This document shows positions 53,950 through 63,529 of a stretch of DNA of 64,000 nt, piece by piece. The DNA lies in NCBI RefSeq assembly GCF_000734895.2, contig NZ_CP011382.1, positions 62,001 through 126,000 of the forward strand, read 5' to 3'. The notes below the pieces were generated by a model. The model was not told the DNA's origin. It saw only the letters and a program-made list of their open reading frames with translations, and made no database searches. The position numbers were made by a program, and so were the translations under genes. The first letter of the stretch is position 1, and each line of letters opens with the position of its first letter. This stretch comes from Calothrix sp. 336/3 (GTDB lineage Bacteria > Cyanobacteriota > Cyanobacteriia > Cyanobacteriales > Nostocaceae).

Positions 53950-55194
53950 ATGAGACAAATTAAATTATCCCTAGGAATTATTACTTGCTTAAACATATTA
54001 TTTTGTGCAAATCAAGTAGTTGCCAATCCGGGGAATTCGTCACAAGTAGCAACAAAAAAAGCGCCTCAAGATTTTATCACATGGTGTAAACAGAAAGAGC
54101 AATTACCTCAAGCAACTAAAACAACAATTGATACCTTGCTAAAATACGTCAAAGAAGAAGATTGTCAAAAGGCAAATCAAAAGCTGAATCGCTTGACAAA
54201 ACTGAGTATTAGTGTTGGCAAAATTAGTGATATTAAACCCCTATCACGACTGACAAATTTAACCCATCTGGAATTAAAAATGCTTAAAGTTAGTGATATT
54301 CAACCATTATCTAACTTAAGAAAACTAACCTATCTTGACTTGAGCAGTAATCAAATTAAAGATATCAGTCCCTTAGGGAAGTTAAGTCAACTCACTCAGC
54401 TTCGTCTCGACAGCAATCAGATTAGCAATATTCAAGCATTATCTGGGTTAAATAATTTGACCCAACTCAGTATTCATAATAATCAAATTCAGAATATATC
54501 CAGCTTATCTAAATTAACAAAATTGGATAAACTAAGCCTTGTTGGTAATGAAATTATCGATATAAAGCCACTATCGCAATTAAACAAAATTACTAATTTA
54601 AACTTAGGTAGAAATCAAATTAGTGACTTGCAACCACTATCCAGATTAACGAATTTGTCAATCTTGAATCTATTTAATAATAAAGTCGTTAGGCTAGATT
54701 CACTATCAAGATTGAGTAAATTAAATTTACTTTCTGTCGAGGGCAACCAAATCACCAACCTGCAACCAATATCTAATTTAAAAGGTTTGACAACTCTTAT
54801 ATTAGATGGCAATCAGATTAAGGATATTAAACCAATTGCGAATTTAAACAACTTGAATACTCTTACCCTTAGCAACAATCAAGTTACTGATATTATAGCA
54901 TTATCTCGCCTAACTAATTTAACTTATATTGTTCTTAGTAATAATCAAGTCAGTAATCTTCAGCCATTATCTGGATTAAAAAAAATAGATACTCTCTATC
55001 TAGAAGCAAATAAAATCAATGATATTAAACCCTTAACAGGATTGGTAAATTTAAAATTGCTCAATTTAAACAGTAATCAAATAGTAGAGATTAAACCTCT
55101 CGCAAATTTGAAAAAATTGAATCTTCTTTATCTTCAAGATAATCCAATTAGGGAAAAACTCTGCCCCATCAAACCAGGAGAATGTAGTTTTTGA
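53950..55194 (+). CDS. Secreted leucine-rich repeat protein (SDS22/internalin-like)
   Basis: The 414-aa product has a signal peptide (residues 1-25, cleavage near VVANP) and 14-15 LRR units of 22 residues from about residue 82 to 405. The unit is LxxLxxLxLxxNQIxDIxPLSx, for example YLDLSSNQIKDISPLGKLSQ. The short Cys-containing end (LCPIKPGECSF) is a typical cap, and Cys29/62-type cysteines occur before the repeats. It probably sits in the periplasm or on the cell surface and binds proteins or polysaccharide. It starts 17 bp after the DUF4177 gene, so it may be part of the same transcript. Confidence 0.85.
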   Translation: MRQIKLSLGIITCLNILFCANQVVANPGNSSQVATKKAPQDFITWCKQKEQLPQATKTTIDTLLKYVKEEDCQKANQKLNRLTKLSISVGKISDIKPLSRLTNLTHLELKMLKVSDIQPLSNLRKLTYLDLSSNQIKDISPLGKLSQLTQLRLDSNQISNIQALSGLNNLTQLSIHNNQIQNISSLSKLTKLDKLSLVGNEIIDIKPLSQLNKITNLNLGRNQISDLQPLSRLTNLSILNLFNNKVVRLDSLSRLSKLNLLSVEGNQITNLQPISNLKGLTTLILDGNQIKDIKPIANLNNLNTLTLSNNQVTDIIALSRLTNLTYIVLSNNQVSNLQPLSGLKKIDTLYLEANKINDIKPLTGLVNLKLLNLNSNQIVEIKPLANLKKLNLLYLQDNPIREKLCPIKPGECSF

Positions 55195-55383
55195 ATTCTG
55201 GGCTGAATTACCCAAATATAATCATTATTTAATTGACTAATAGTACTTCATACTTTTGGGAACAATTGGGGATATGCAACTATGCCAAATTTTGCATACC
55301 CCCTGACTCGTGAGAAATACGTAAAAATAAGGGCTGAATAGGTCAACTTTCCTGGCGATCGCAGTACTCAATCGTAGTACTAG

Positions 55384-58173
55384 ATGGAAGTCCTTATCTA
55401 TCTCAATGTCAATTCCCAGACTCAATCCATGCTGTATAAGTTATTCTCCGTAAAATTATTTTCCTTAAAATTGATATCGCAGTGGGCAAAGTCCGGTGTG
55501 CGATCATCGCTGCTTGCGTTCATGGTTTTAGGATTGATGATAAATATACCGAAACCAGTTACTGGACAAACCCAACAGCCACTATCAACCCAGCAGTTAG
55601 CAGAATTAGCAGAAGTAGAGCGATTGTATAAACAAGGAATACCGTTATATCAACAAGGGAGATACAGCGAAGCGATTCCTTTAGCAAAGAAAGCTTTAGC
55701 AATTCGGGAAAAAGTTCTTGGTCGCGAACATCCAGATGTTGCAGCTACTTTGAATCATGTCGCAGAACTTTACCGATTAATGGGGAATTATGACCAAGCC
55801 GAACCTTTGTATGTGCGATCGCTTACAATTCGGGAAAAAGTTTTCGGTCGTGAACATCCAGATGTTGCAACTACTCTCAATAATTTGGGTTTACTTTATC
55901 AAGCACAGGGAAATTACAGCAAAGCTAGACCTTTATTTGTGCGATCGCTCGAAATTTATGAAAAAGCTTTTGGTCGGGAACATTCCCATGTGGCAACTAG
56001 CCTGAATAATTTAGCTCTACTCTATGAATCTCAGGGGAATTACAGCGAAGCTGAGTCACTATACCTGAAATCCCTCGCAATTTTAGAAAAAGTTCTTGGT
56101 CGAGAACATGTGCATGTGGCATTTAGTCTGAATAATTTGGCTGTACTTTATCAATTACAAGGGGATTACAGTAAAGCTGAATCTTTGCACCTGCGATCCC
56201 TTGGGATTAGGGAAAAAGTTTTCGGTTCAGAGCATCCCGATGTTGCACTTAGTATGAATAATTTGGCTCAAATCTATCAAATCCAGGGGAATTATAGTAA
56301 AGCTGAATCTTTCCAACTGCGATCGCTCAAAATTTATGAAAAACTTTTGGGGAAAGAACATCGCGATGTTGCACTTAGTCTGAATAATTTAGCTGGACTT
56401 TACTGGCAAACAGGAGATATAAATCGCACCACTGATTTTCTAACTCGTGGACTCACAGTTCAAGAAAAAAATTTGCAATTAATAATGTATGCTGTGGGTT
56501 CGGAACAAAGCAAGCAAAAATATGCACACATATTTATGGGAGGTATAGATTTTACGGTCACTTTAGCCCTGCAAAAACCAAATCAAAATCCAACCCTAAG
56601 TAAATTAGCTCTAACAACTATTCTCCGTCGCAAAGGAAGGGTTATGGATGCGATGGCTGACACTATACAAACATTACAATCCCAGTTAGCTAATAATTCA
56701 GAAACCAAAAAAATATTTGACGAATGGTTAAGTACACAGCAGCAATTAGCCAATCTAGTATACAGAGGAGTGGGCGAACAAAAATTTGAAATATATCAAC
56801 AACAAATCAAAGAATTAGAAACAAAAAAAGAAGAATTAGAAAACAAAATTAGTCGTAAAAGTGCTAACTTCCGTCAAGAAATTAAACCCGTAGAACTCGC
56901 AGACATCCAAACAAAAATTCCCACCGATGCTGCAATGGTGGAAATTATTCAGTACTACCCGCTTAATCCCAAAGCCAAAAAAGAAAGCGAAAAATGGGGA
57001 CAACCCCGCTATGCTGCTGTGGCTTTACGTTCGACTGGGGAACCAAAATGGGTGGATTTAGGTGATGCTGCTGCCATAGATAAATCCGTCACAAGCTTCC
57101 GTCAGCTACTTGCAACCAGTCCCGGAAATAACCGAGGAATCGACGTAACACCCAACCCAGAAGCTCAAAAATCCCAAATATCCAAACTCCAAGAATTGGC
57201 TCGCAATTTAGACAAACAGGTTATGCAACCGATTCGTCCATTATTGGGGAATGCTCGTCATATTTTACTATCCCCCGATGGACAGCTAAATCTCATACCC
57301 TTTGAAGCTCTCATGGATGAACAAAATAAGTATCTAGTTGAAAATTACGCCTTTTCTTACCTCACAACTGGTCGAGATTTATTACGTTTAGATAATACGC
57401 CAAAACAACTGAATAACCCCGTAATTTTTGCTGGCATCGACTACGAAAAACAAGAAAATCTAACCGCTACAGAGACTAAAAATCGTGGTAATAAACGCTC
57501 GATAAATTTTGCAAATTTGACCTATGGATTCCTGAAAGGAACTTTAGAAGAAGCCCAAGCTATTCAAAAAATCATTCCTAATGCCCAATTATTGACGGGG
57601 AAAAAAGCTACGGAAACTGCTATTAAACAATTACAAACACCGAGTATTTTACACCTAGCAACCCACGGTTTCTTTTTACCAGATAAGGAAGTTAAACCCG
57701 TTTCCAATTCAACTAATTCACCCCAAACGGTAAACATCGAAAATCCCCTGTTGCGTTCGGGTTTAGCATTAGCTGGATTCAACGATCGCCGCAATAAACA
57801 GGATAATAGCATCGAAGATGGAGTACTCACAGCCCTGGAAGTTGCGGGTTTACATCTCCGGGGAACCCAATTAGCGATTCTTTCCGCTTGTGAAACTGGT
57901 TTAGGTAATGTCAAAACCGGGGATGGGGTGTATGGGTTGCGTCGAGCTTTGGTAATTGCGGGGACTCAAAGTCAGTTATTAAGTTTATGGCAGGTTGATG
58001 ATAAGGGAACCAAAGATTTGATGGTGAAATATTATGAGAAAATCAAAACTGGAAAAGGTAGACACGCTGCTTTACGGGAAACCCAATTGGAGTTTTTAAA
58101 TAATCCGAATTACCAGCATCCCTTTTATTGGGCAAGTTTTATTCCTTCCGGTAATTGGCACCCGATGCGGTAA
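55384..58173 (+). CDS. TPR-CHAT protein (caspase-like protease candidate)
   Basis: The start is ATG 55384 (929 aa); ATG 55429 is equally possible. A hydrophobic segment near 42-58 (SSLLAFMVLGLMINI) may be a signal anchor. Residues 70-360 carry about seven TPR_12-type units (AxxLxxRSLxIxEKxxGxEHPDVA). From about 620 follows a CHAT domain with the catalytic His761 in LHLATHGFF and Cys836 in AILSACETGLG, both present. TPR-CHAT proteins are caspase-like peptidases or scaffolds widespread in cyanobacteria. The partners are unknown. No CRISPR or effector gene is near. Confidence 0.9.
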   Translation: MEVLIYLNVNSQTQSMLYKLFSVKLFSLKLISQWAKSGVRSSLLAFMVLGLMINIPKPVTGQTQQPLSTQQLAELAEVERLYKQGIPLYQQGRYSEAIPLAKKALAIREKVLGREHPDVAATLNHVAELYRLMGNYDQAEPLYVRSLTIREKVFGREHPDVATTLNNLGLLYQAQGNYSKARPLFVRSLEIYEKAFGREHSHVATSLNNLALLYESQGNYSEAESLYLKSLAILEKVLGREHVHVAFSLNNLAVLYQLQGDYSKAESLHLRSLGIREKVFGSEHPDVALSMNNLAQIYQIQGNYSKAESFQLRSLKIYEKLLGKEHRDVALSLNNLAGLYWQTGDINRTTDFLTRGLTVQEKNLQLIMYAVGSEQSKQKYAHIFMGGIDFTVTLALQKPNQNPTLSKLALTTILRRKGRVMDAMADTIQTLQSQLANNSETKKIFDEWLSTQQQLANLVYRGVGEQKFEIYQQQIKELETKKEELENKISRKSANFRQEIKPVELADIQTKIPTDAAMVEIIQYYPLNPKAKKESEKWGQPRYAAVALRSTGEPKWVDLGDAAAIDKSVTSFRQLLATSPGNNRGIDVTPNPEAQKSQISKLQELARNLDKQVMQPIRPLLGNARHILLSPDGQLNLIPFEALMDEQNKYLVENYAFSYLTTGRDLLRLDNTPKQLNNPVIFAGIDYEKQENLTATETKNRGNKRSINFANLTYGFLKGTLEEAQAIQKIIPNAQLLTGKKATETAIKQLQTPSILHLATHGFFLPDKEVKPVSNSTNSPQTVNIENPLLRSGLALAGFNDRRNKQDNSIEDGVLTALEVAGLHLRGTQLAILSACETGLGNVKTGDGVYGLRRALVIAGTQSQLLSLWQVDDKGTKDLMVKYYEKIKTGKGRHAALRETQLEFLNNPNYQHPFYWASFIPSGNWHPMR

Positions 58174-58200
58174 TTTTTTCGTAGAATGCTGATTTTTGTA

Positions 58201-58234
58201 TACCCCTAGATTCCCCTAGAAGTATGTAGGGGTA
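58201..58234 (+). terminator. Hairpin after the TPR-CHAT gene
   Basis: TACCCCTA (58201-58208) and TAGGGGTA (58227-58234) form a perfect 8-bp stem with an 18-nt loop. There is no T-run, so this is a weak terminator or a repeat. Confidence 0.4.
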
Positions 58235-58295
58235 CCATGATTTATTTCATCATTCCACATTTGTAGATTAGGTTTTTAGGAGATAAATAACCCAG

Positions 58296-58718
58296 ATGCA
58301 AGGACAAAAAATAAATTTCCAACCATCATTTATCTTAAAATCAGTTACAGCAATTAATTGGTTTTTCGCTGCGCTCCCTAATTTAACTTTGTTGGGAATC
58401 TGGCTCATGTCTTGGCGTGCAAGTGTTCTACTCAGTAGAATACCCAGGATTAATCTAGATGATCCTAAAAATATTGGTGAAAATGATTTAATCTATCAAG
58501 TTTTGATTCATGCTACCTATTTACCTGCGATCGCATTCTATTTCCTCGAATCACTTTGGGCTATTTTCGCTTTTTCTAGCATTGCTATGTATTTGCGTTG
58601 GCATCAGCGATCGCGCATCTCCCATTTCTCATTTTTCACACCTTTGATATTATTTATTATCGGCTATTTTATTTTTAAATTTGACCCAGGACAAAGGGTA
58701 GAATGGTTTTTGGATTAG
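58296..58718 (+). CDS. Hypothetical membrane protein
   Basis: The 140-aa product has four likely membrane helices (about 15-38, 71-88, 89-100, 112-128), for example INWFFAALPNLTLLGIWLM and FFTPLILFIIGYFIF, and short polar loops. I recognise no family. It begins 122 bp after the TPR-CHAT gene beyond a hairpin. The ATG follows TAGGAGATAAATAACCCAG, with GGAG 14 bases upstream. Confidence 0.6.
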   Translation: MQGQKINFQPSFILKSVTAINWFFAALPNLTLLGIWLMSWRASVLLSRIPRINLDDPKNIGENDLIYQVLIHATYLPAIAFYFLESLWAIFAFSSIAMYLRWHQRSRISHFSFFTPLILFIIGYFIFKFDPGQRVEWFLD

Positions 58719-58861
58719 AAATTCAAATTTGTACTCTTTTTTGAGATAATACTGAAAACCTACTTTTAATATATGAAAAAACGAGCCGATGTAAATTTGA
58801 TTTTTGTAATATAATCCTGGTGACATTCCACCATAGAATAAAATTCCATCACGAATGGAAT

Positions 58862-59050
58862 CTAAGCAATTTTTTTCGCGATCGCTTCCAAAACATCATC
58901 GAACATATCGGGTAAAAGTTCCCGGTTATTATCGGCAATTACCACATTGAAATTCGCCTTGGTATCGTTTACCAACAAAATCACATAACCCCTACTGGTG
59001 ACAGCAGCCATCGAGTGATTTATCGATTGACTGCAAGAAAATTCTCCCAA
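58862..59050 (-). pseudogene. Possible 3' fragment of a degraded gene
   Basis: The minus-strand frame reads SRGYVILLVNDTKANFNVVI, then ADNNRELLPDMFDDVLEAIA at its end. This looks like the genuine C-terminus of a protein, but its first dozen residues (MGEFSCSQSINHS) do not, and no start signal is seen. I read it as the remains of a gene that lost its 5' part. No family is recognised, and it may be chance. Confidence 0.35.
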
Positions 59051-59293
59051 GTCTTATTCTGTATGGGTTACGCTGCACTAACCCATCCTACAGAGGTTTT
59101 ATATTTAATTGCACCTTCCTGCTTACTTATCAGTTCTGTGCATAAGTTGAATTTCCATAAATCTATTAACCATCAACAAGTAAAAATAATCTTGACCTTT
59201 GATAAAATCAACAACTTAAGTGTTGCATGAATTTCAGGTGTCAGAATATATCAGCCAAGTAAACATTATCAACTACAAGTGAAACTTAATATT

Positions 59294-59734
59294 ATGAATA
59301 ACAAAGTCATCGCAGCTACACTCGCTTTAAGCACATTATTGATTGGAACATTTGCCTTTGCTGTTTCGAGTCATGCTCTACGCTCCAGTTCACAAGAATC
59401 TTCTGTTGATCGAGTGGGAACTCGTGATAGTTTGAGCAGTTCGACAGCACGTCCACAAAACGATTCAGGACAAGATAATGAATACATTCAATTCATTCAA
59501 TTAATCACTATAGTAGCTTTAAGCGGATTAGCAATTGGAGCATTAGCCTATGTTAGTTCGAGTCATGATCGAAACTCCGATCAACAAGAATCTTTTGCTT
59601 ATCAAGCGGGACATCGCGATGGTTTTTGCGGTTCAACAGCACGTCCAGAAAACTATCCGGGACAAGAAATTGAATATATGCGAGGTCATCGGAAGGGTTG
59701 GTATGATGGACAAAGACAACCAAGAACATTTTAG
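59294..59734 (+). CDS. Small secreted or membrane protein with an internal duplication
   Basis: I start at ATG 59294 (146 aa); the GTG five codons upstream has no better support. A signal peptide or anchor covers residues 1-28 (VIAATLALSTLLIGTFAFAV), and a second hydrophobic helix lies at about 72-88. Each is followed by the same motif set: SSHxxxxSxQES, then (V/A)GTRDSL/GHRDGF, then STARPxNxxGQxxEY. The two halves thus are tandem copies. The second copy ends EYMRGHRKGWYDGQRQPRT. The function is unknown. Confidence 0.6.
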   Translation: MNNKVIAATLALSTLLIGTFAFAVSSHALRSSSQESSVDRVGTRDSLSSSTARPQNDSGQDNEYIQFIQLITIVALSGLAIGALAYVSSSHDRNSDQQESFAYQAGHRDGFCGSTARPENYPGQEIEYMRGHRKGWYDGQRQPRTF

Positions 59735-59886
59735 CATCAAGGGCTTCCCGTAGGGTATGGTTGCTTTATTAAGTCGAGTGCAACTGATGGGATAAATCAC
59801 TAGCGATCGCCACCACTGCACCAACGTTTTGAGGAACTAAAATTTCTAATATCAAGTCTTGAGGCTAGCTGTTGGAACTAAATATT

Positions 59887-60474
59887 ATGTCTCAAAAGTC
59901 TGGCAAGATTAAGGGTGAAAGTTTTTGGATTGAAGTTCTTAAAACCATTGGTTTAAGCGTATTTTTAGCTTTTGGCATCCGTACTTTCGGTGCTTCTGCT
60001 TATTTCATTCCCACAGGTTCCATGGAACCTACCTTACAAGTTAACGATCGCCTGATGGTTGAGAAACTCAGCTACCGCTTCAAATCTCCAGAGCGAGGAG
60101 ACATTGTGGTTTTTACACCCCCGAAAACAGCACCAATTGCCTGTGGAAATCCCCAAAGCTCTCGTGATTCCTGGATTAAGCGAGTCATCGGAGTTCCTGG
60201 AGACAAGGTAGAAGTTAAGGGGGAAACAGTTTACATCAATAGTCATCCTTTGCAGGAACATTACATTGCTAGTAAACCTCAGTATGATTTGCCATCTATG
60301 ACAGTGCCCCCAAATACCTATTTAGTTCTAGGTGATAATCGTAATAATAGCTGTGATAGTCATGTATGGGGATTTCTGCCCCGCAATCAAATTATTGGGC
60401 GAGCATTTGTTGGGTTTTGGCCCCCGAATCGCATTGGTGGATTTAATCAACGTCCCAAGTTTACTGATCAATAG
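59887..60474 (+). CDS. lepB: Signal peptidase I
   Basis: I start at ATG 59887 (195 aa); TTG 59872 is the alternative. One N-terminal membrane helix (residues 15-40) leads to the catalytic box YFIPTGSMEPTLQVNDRL with Ser45, and Lys99 in WIKRVIGVPGD completes the Ser-Lys dyad. The C-terminal box VLGDNRNNSCDSHVWGFLP is present. It removes signal peptides of exported proteins at the outer face of the plasma or thylakoid membrane. Confidence 0.93.
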   Translation: MSQKSGKIKGESFWIEVLKTIGLSVFLAFGIRTFGASAYFIPTGSMEPTLQVNDRLMVEKLSYRFKSPERGDIVVFTPPKTAPIACGNPQSSRDSWIKRVIGVPGDKVEVKGETVYINSHPLQEHYIASKPQYDLPSMTVPPNTYLVLGDNRNNSCDSHVWGFLPRNQIIGRAFVGFWPPNRIGGFNQRPKFTDQ

Positions 60475-60732
60475 AATCCGACCTTGACTATCTTTGGTTA
60501 ATAGAAAATACTGGAGCGATCGCCGGAATTTATTTGCTGAGATGTGGAAGAAAATCACAACATCAAAATTTAGATTTCCTCTACTCACAATTTATCCACA
60601 AATTTTCTGATTCCCTGGCAAAATCAAGCTGATATTGGGTTGTAACAAAAACTGTAACAACACCTGATTTTGTGATTTTCCTGATTTACAGTGGAGCAAT
60701 CACATCAGAAAATTCCCGGAAACAATCAGTAT

Positions 60733-61560
60733 ATGCTGTTCCAAGATATACGGGATTATCAAATTCTCTATCTCTCCCTATTCCTTGTATTGGGCATAGG
60801 TACACGGGATTGGACATTACATCCTGAGTTTATCCCAGTCTTAATAATCACTTGTTTATCAACTCAGTGGCTCTGGTGTTATTGCCTGAGAAACCCCCAG
60901 GAAGCAAATAACTGGATGGTTGTCCGTAGTCCCCTCATTACTTCCCTCGGATTAAGTTTACTTCTACGTGCTGACCATTGGACAGCGATCGCGATCGCGG
61001 GAGTCACAGCCATTAGTAGCAAATTTATCTTCCGTGTCGGTGACAAACATTTTTTCAATCCTGGAAATTTCGGCATTATCTCTGCGTTAGTTCTCACCAA
61101 TAATGCTTGGGTTTCCCCTGGACAATGGGGGGAAGAATGGTGGTATGGGTTGCTGTTTCTGGGAACCGGGGGGATGATGCTACGACAGGTCGGGAGATGG
61201 GACACCACCGCAGCATTTTTGGCAGCCTACGCAGCTTTAGAAGGGGTACGTAACTATTGGCTAGGGTGGACTATAGATGTGTATCTACATCGTTTGATGA
61301 GTGGTTCCCTAATACTTTTTGCCCTATTCATGATTACAGATCCCCGTTCCATCCCAGATGCCAGAATTGGACGGATTCTTTGGGCAATATGTATCGCCCT
61401 AGTCACCTTCATTCTACGTAACTATTTTTACATGACCACAGCAGTTTTCTGGGCACTATTTGCGATCGCCCCCCTAACTGTCCTAGTCGATTTCCTCTGG
61501 CGATCGCCCAGATTTACCTGGAAAGAGCCATCAATAAACCAAGATTCCCTAACAACATGA
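60733..61560 (+). CDS. RnfD/NqrB-like membrane protein, orphan
   Basis: I start at ATG 60733 (275 aa, MLFQDIRDYQILYLSLFL), which suits the family; a GTG 14 codons upstream is less likely. About nine membrane helices are visible. FRVGDKHFFNPGNFGIISAL and LILFALFMITDPRSIPDARI match conserved parts of RnfD/NqrB. The flavin-attachment motif SGAT is not seen. No other Rnf subunit is encoded nearby, but the stop overlaps the start of a DUF2330 gene by 4 bp, which suggests a coupled pair. Confidence 0.8.
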   Translation: MLFQDIRDYQILYLSLFLVLGIGTRDWTLHPEFIPVLIITCLSTQWLWCYCLRNPQEANNWMVVRSPLITSLGLSLLLRADHWTAIAIAGVTAISSKFIFRVGDKHFFNPGNFGIISALVLTNNAWVSPGQWGEEWWYGLLFLGTGGMMLRQVGRWDTTAAFLAAYAALEGVRNYWLGWTIDVYLHRLMSGSLILFALFMITDPRSIPDARIGRILWAICIALVTFILRNYFYMTTAVFWALFAIAPLTVLVDFLWRSPRFTWKEPSINQDSLTT

Positions 61561-62927
61561 AATACCTCAAGTTTCTACTTTCCCTCTGCCTGATTTGCCT
61601 AGTCACCTTATTTTTTACCCCGGCGGCTTGGGCATTCTGTGGATTTTACGTAGCCAAGGCAGATAGTAAACTATATAACAAAGCTTCCCAAGTGGTAATT
61701 GTCCGCGATGAAAATCGCACCGTGCTGACAATGGCGAATGACTATCAAGGAGAAGTCAAGGATTTTGCCGTGGTGGTTCCTGTCCCCACAGTCATTCAAA
61801 AGGAACAGGTAAGAGTAGCAGAACCAAAAATTATCGAACGTCTTGATGCCTTTAGCGCACCCCGTTTGGTAGAATATTTTGACCCCGATCCCTGCGCTCC
61901 CATGTATGAGGATAGAGCTATCCCAGCTTTACCTGCACCCGTAGCCAGACAAGAAGAATCACGACCTCGCAGTAGTAACAGCTTAGGTGTCAAGGTCGAA
62001 GCACAGTTTAATGTCGGTGAATATGATATTGTCGTTCTCAGTGCTAGGGAATCCGACGGACTAGAAACCTGGCTGAATCGCAACGGTTACAAGATTCCTA
62101 GAGGTGCGAGAAAATTACTCAAACCCTATATTCGCCAAAAAATGAAGTTCTTCGTCGCTAAAGTCAACCTCGACAAGTTCGACGAAAGCGGGTACGAATA
62201 TCTGCGTCCCTTGCAAATATCTTACCAGTCCCCTAAATTCATGTTGCCGATTCGTTTAGGGATGATAAACTCCACCAGTGAGCAGGATTTACTAGTTTAT
62301 ATTCTCTCCCGCAAAGGACAGGCAGAAGTTACCAATTACCGCACAGTACGAGTTCCATCTGGTAATAATATCCCCATCTTCGTCAAAGATGAATTCGGCG
62401 ATTTTTACAAGTCGATGTTTAAAACTTCCTACATTAAGGAAGACAGAAAAGTTGCTTTCCTCGAATATGCTTGGGATATGGGTACTTGCGATCCCTGTTC
62501 TGCCGAACCCCTCAACCGTGAAGAGCTCAAACAAGCTGGTGTGTTTTGGTTGGATGAAACATCTTCCGAAGCTCCCCCATCCCCAGTTTCCCGTCGTCGT
62601 CCCCCGGTAAGTAGCGATGTCTTTATCACCCGTCTCCATGTGCGTTACACCCGTGATAAATTCCCCGAAGATTTGATATTTCATGCCACCTCAAACCGGG
62701 AAAATTTCCAAGGACGTTATGTACTCCAACATCCATACACGGGTGAAGCAAAATGTCAAGCAGGTAGAGAGTATAAACGGACATTAAATAGACGCTTTGA
62801 GCAAGAAGCACAAACCCTGGCAAAACTGACAAACTGGAATATCCAGGATATTCGCCAAAAGATGAAACTGAAGGGACAGGTTAGTATATCTTGGTGGCAG
62901 AATCTGTTCTCATGGTTGGGAATGTAA
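61557..62927 (+). CDS. DUF2330 exported protein
   Basis: The 456-aa product has a signal peptide (residues 1-23, LICLVTLFFTPAAWAF) followed by CGFYVAKADSKLYNKASQVV and DYQGEVKDFAVVVPVPTV, which identify DUF2330. The central part is beta-rich (RLGMINSTSEQDLLVYILSR), and the Cys pair GTCDPCSAEP may form a disulfide. It is translated directly after the RnfD-like gene (ATGA overlap). The role is unknown. Together the two may form a membrane redox module, which is an inference from context. Confidence 0.85.
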   Translation: MKYLKFLLSLCLICLVTLFFTPAAWAFCGFYVAKADSKLYNKASQVVIVRDENRTVLTMANDYQGEVKDFAVVVPVPTVIQKEQVRVAEPKIIERLDAFSAPRLVEYFDPDPCAPMYEDRAIPALPAPVARQEESRPRSSNSLGVKVEAQFNVGEYDIVVLSARESDGLETWLNRNGYKIPRGARKLLKPYIRQKMKFFVAKVNLDKFDESGYEYLRPLQISYQSPKFMLPIRLGMINSTSEQDLLVYILSRKGQAEVTNYRTVRVPSGNNIPIFVKDEFGDFYKSMFKTSYIKEDRKVAFLEYAWDMGTCDPCSAEPLNREELKQAGVFWLDETSSEAPPSPVSRRRPPVSSDVFITRLHVRYTRDKFPEDLIFHATSNRENFQGRYVLQHPYTGEAKCQAGREYKRTLNRRFEQEAQTLAKLTNWNIQDIRQKMKLKGQVSISWWQNLFSWLGM

Positions 62928-63014
62928 TTTTGATTAAACTCAGCCTCAAGGTATGAGGATTCTCTAAGACTTGCTTCAAAGGAATAGTGAAAGCGCCATT
63001 GACAGCAACTCATC

Positions 63015-63422
63015 CTACTGAATAATCGGACAAATTGTTTGATAAGATGTCTCAGTTTGAACTTCCCAACCAGAAAGCAACCCAGATAATTCTTGTCTCA
63101 AAATCAGTAATTGCCGAATTTGTTCATCAATGCTTTTGACTTTTGCTTCTAGTTTGATTTTTATATGTTCACAGGGTAAGTTACCACTATCGTAAACATA
63201 TAGAAATTCCTTAATATCTGACAAGCTCAATCCTAGACTTTGAGCGCGTTTGATAAAGTGAAGTCGCTGCAAAACATCGGGATTAAATAGTCGAAATCCT
63301 CCTTCGGTTCTGCCTGATGATTTCAGGATACCCAATTCCTCATAGTAGCGAATAGTTTTAATGGGTACGCCGCTTTCCTTGGCAACTACACCAATCTGTT
63401 TTCCTTCTGCTTGGGCTAACAT
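63015..63422 (-). CDS. MerR-family metal-responsive regulator
   Basis: I start at ATG 63422 (135 aa), as a TTG three codons upstream has no advantage. The N-terminal winged helix reads QIGVVAKESGVPIKTIRYYE and GILKSSGRTEGGFRLF, then a dimer helix and a C-terminal loop. Cys residues occur at 84 (NLPCEHI) and 131 (TICPII), as in CueR/ZntR-like sensors, but without the CueR pair spacing. A copper-type P-ATPase is encoded just upstream on the same strand. The operator lies between them. Regulation of a metal-efflux gene is the likely role. Confidence 0.82.
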   Translation of the reverse strand: MLAQAEGKQIGVVAKESGVPIKTIRYYEELGILKSSGRTEGGFRLFNPDVLQRLHFIKRAQSLGLSLSDIKEFLYVYDSGNLPCEHIKIKLEAKVKSIDEQIRQLLILRQELSGLLSGWEVQTETSYQTICPIIQ

Positions 63423-63460
63423 ACTTACCAACCCCTCAGTGAGATGTGATTGCTAATCCT

Positions 63461-63492
63461 ATACTAAACTCTCCAGCCAGCTGGAGAGTCAA
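63461..63492 (-). promoter_or_regulatory. MerR-type operator with long-spaced promoter
   Basis: On the minus strand TTGACT (63487-63492) and TAGTAT (63461-63466) are separated by 20 bp, and the spacer contains a perfect inverted repeat: ACTCTCCAG and CTGGAGAGT with CCAG between (63468-63489). A 19-20 bp spacer with a dyad is the hallmark of MerR-activated promoters. The promoter reads toward the merR-like gene (63422), so it is probably autoregulated. Confidence 0.75.
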
Positions 63493-63529
63493 GCAGAAAA
63501 AGTATCAATCCCTTGACATCATCAGACTG

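Noticed and set aside
55384..58173. TPR-CHAT protein as part of a type III-E CRISPR protease system
   Set aside because: No Cas gene or repeat array is nearby, and the protein is of the common cyanobacterial TPR_12-CHAT type.
61796..62083. Minus-strand frames within the DUF2330 gene
   Set aside because: Shadows of a well-supported gene in the other strand.
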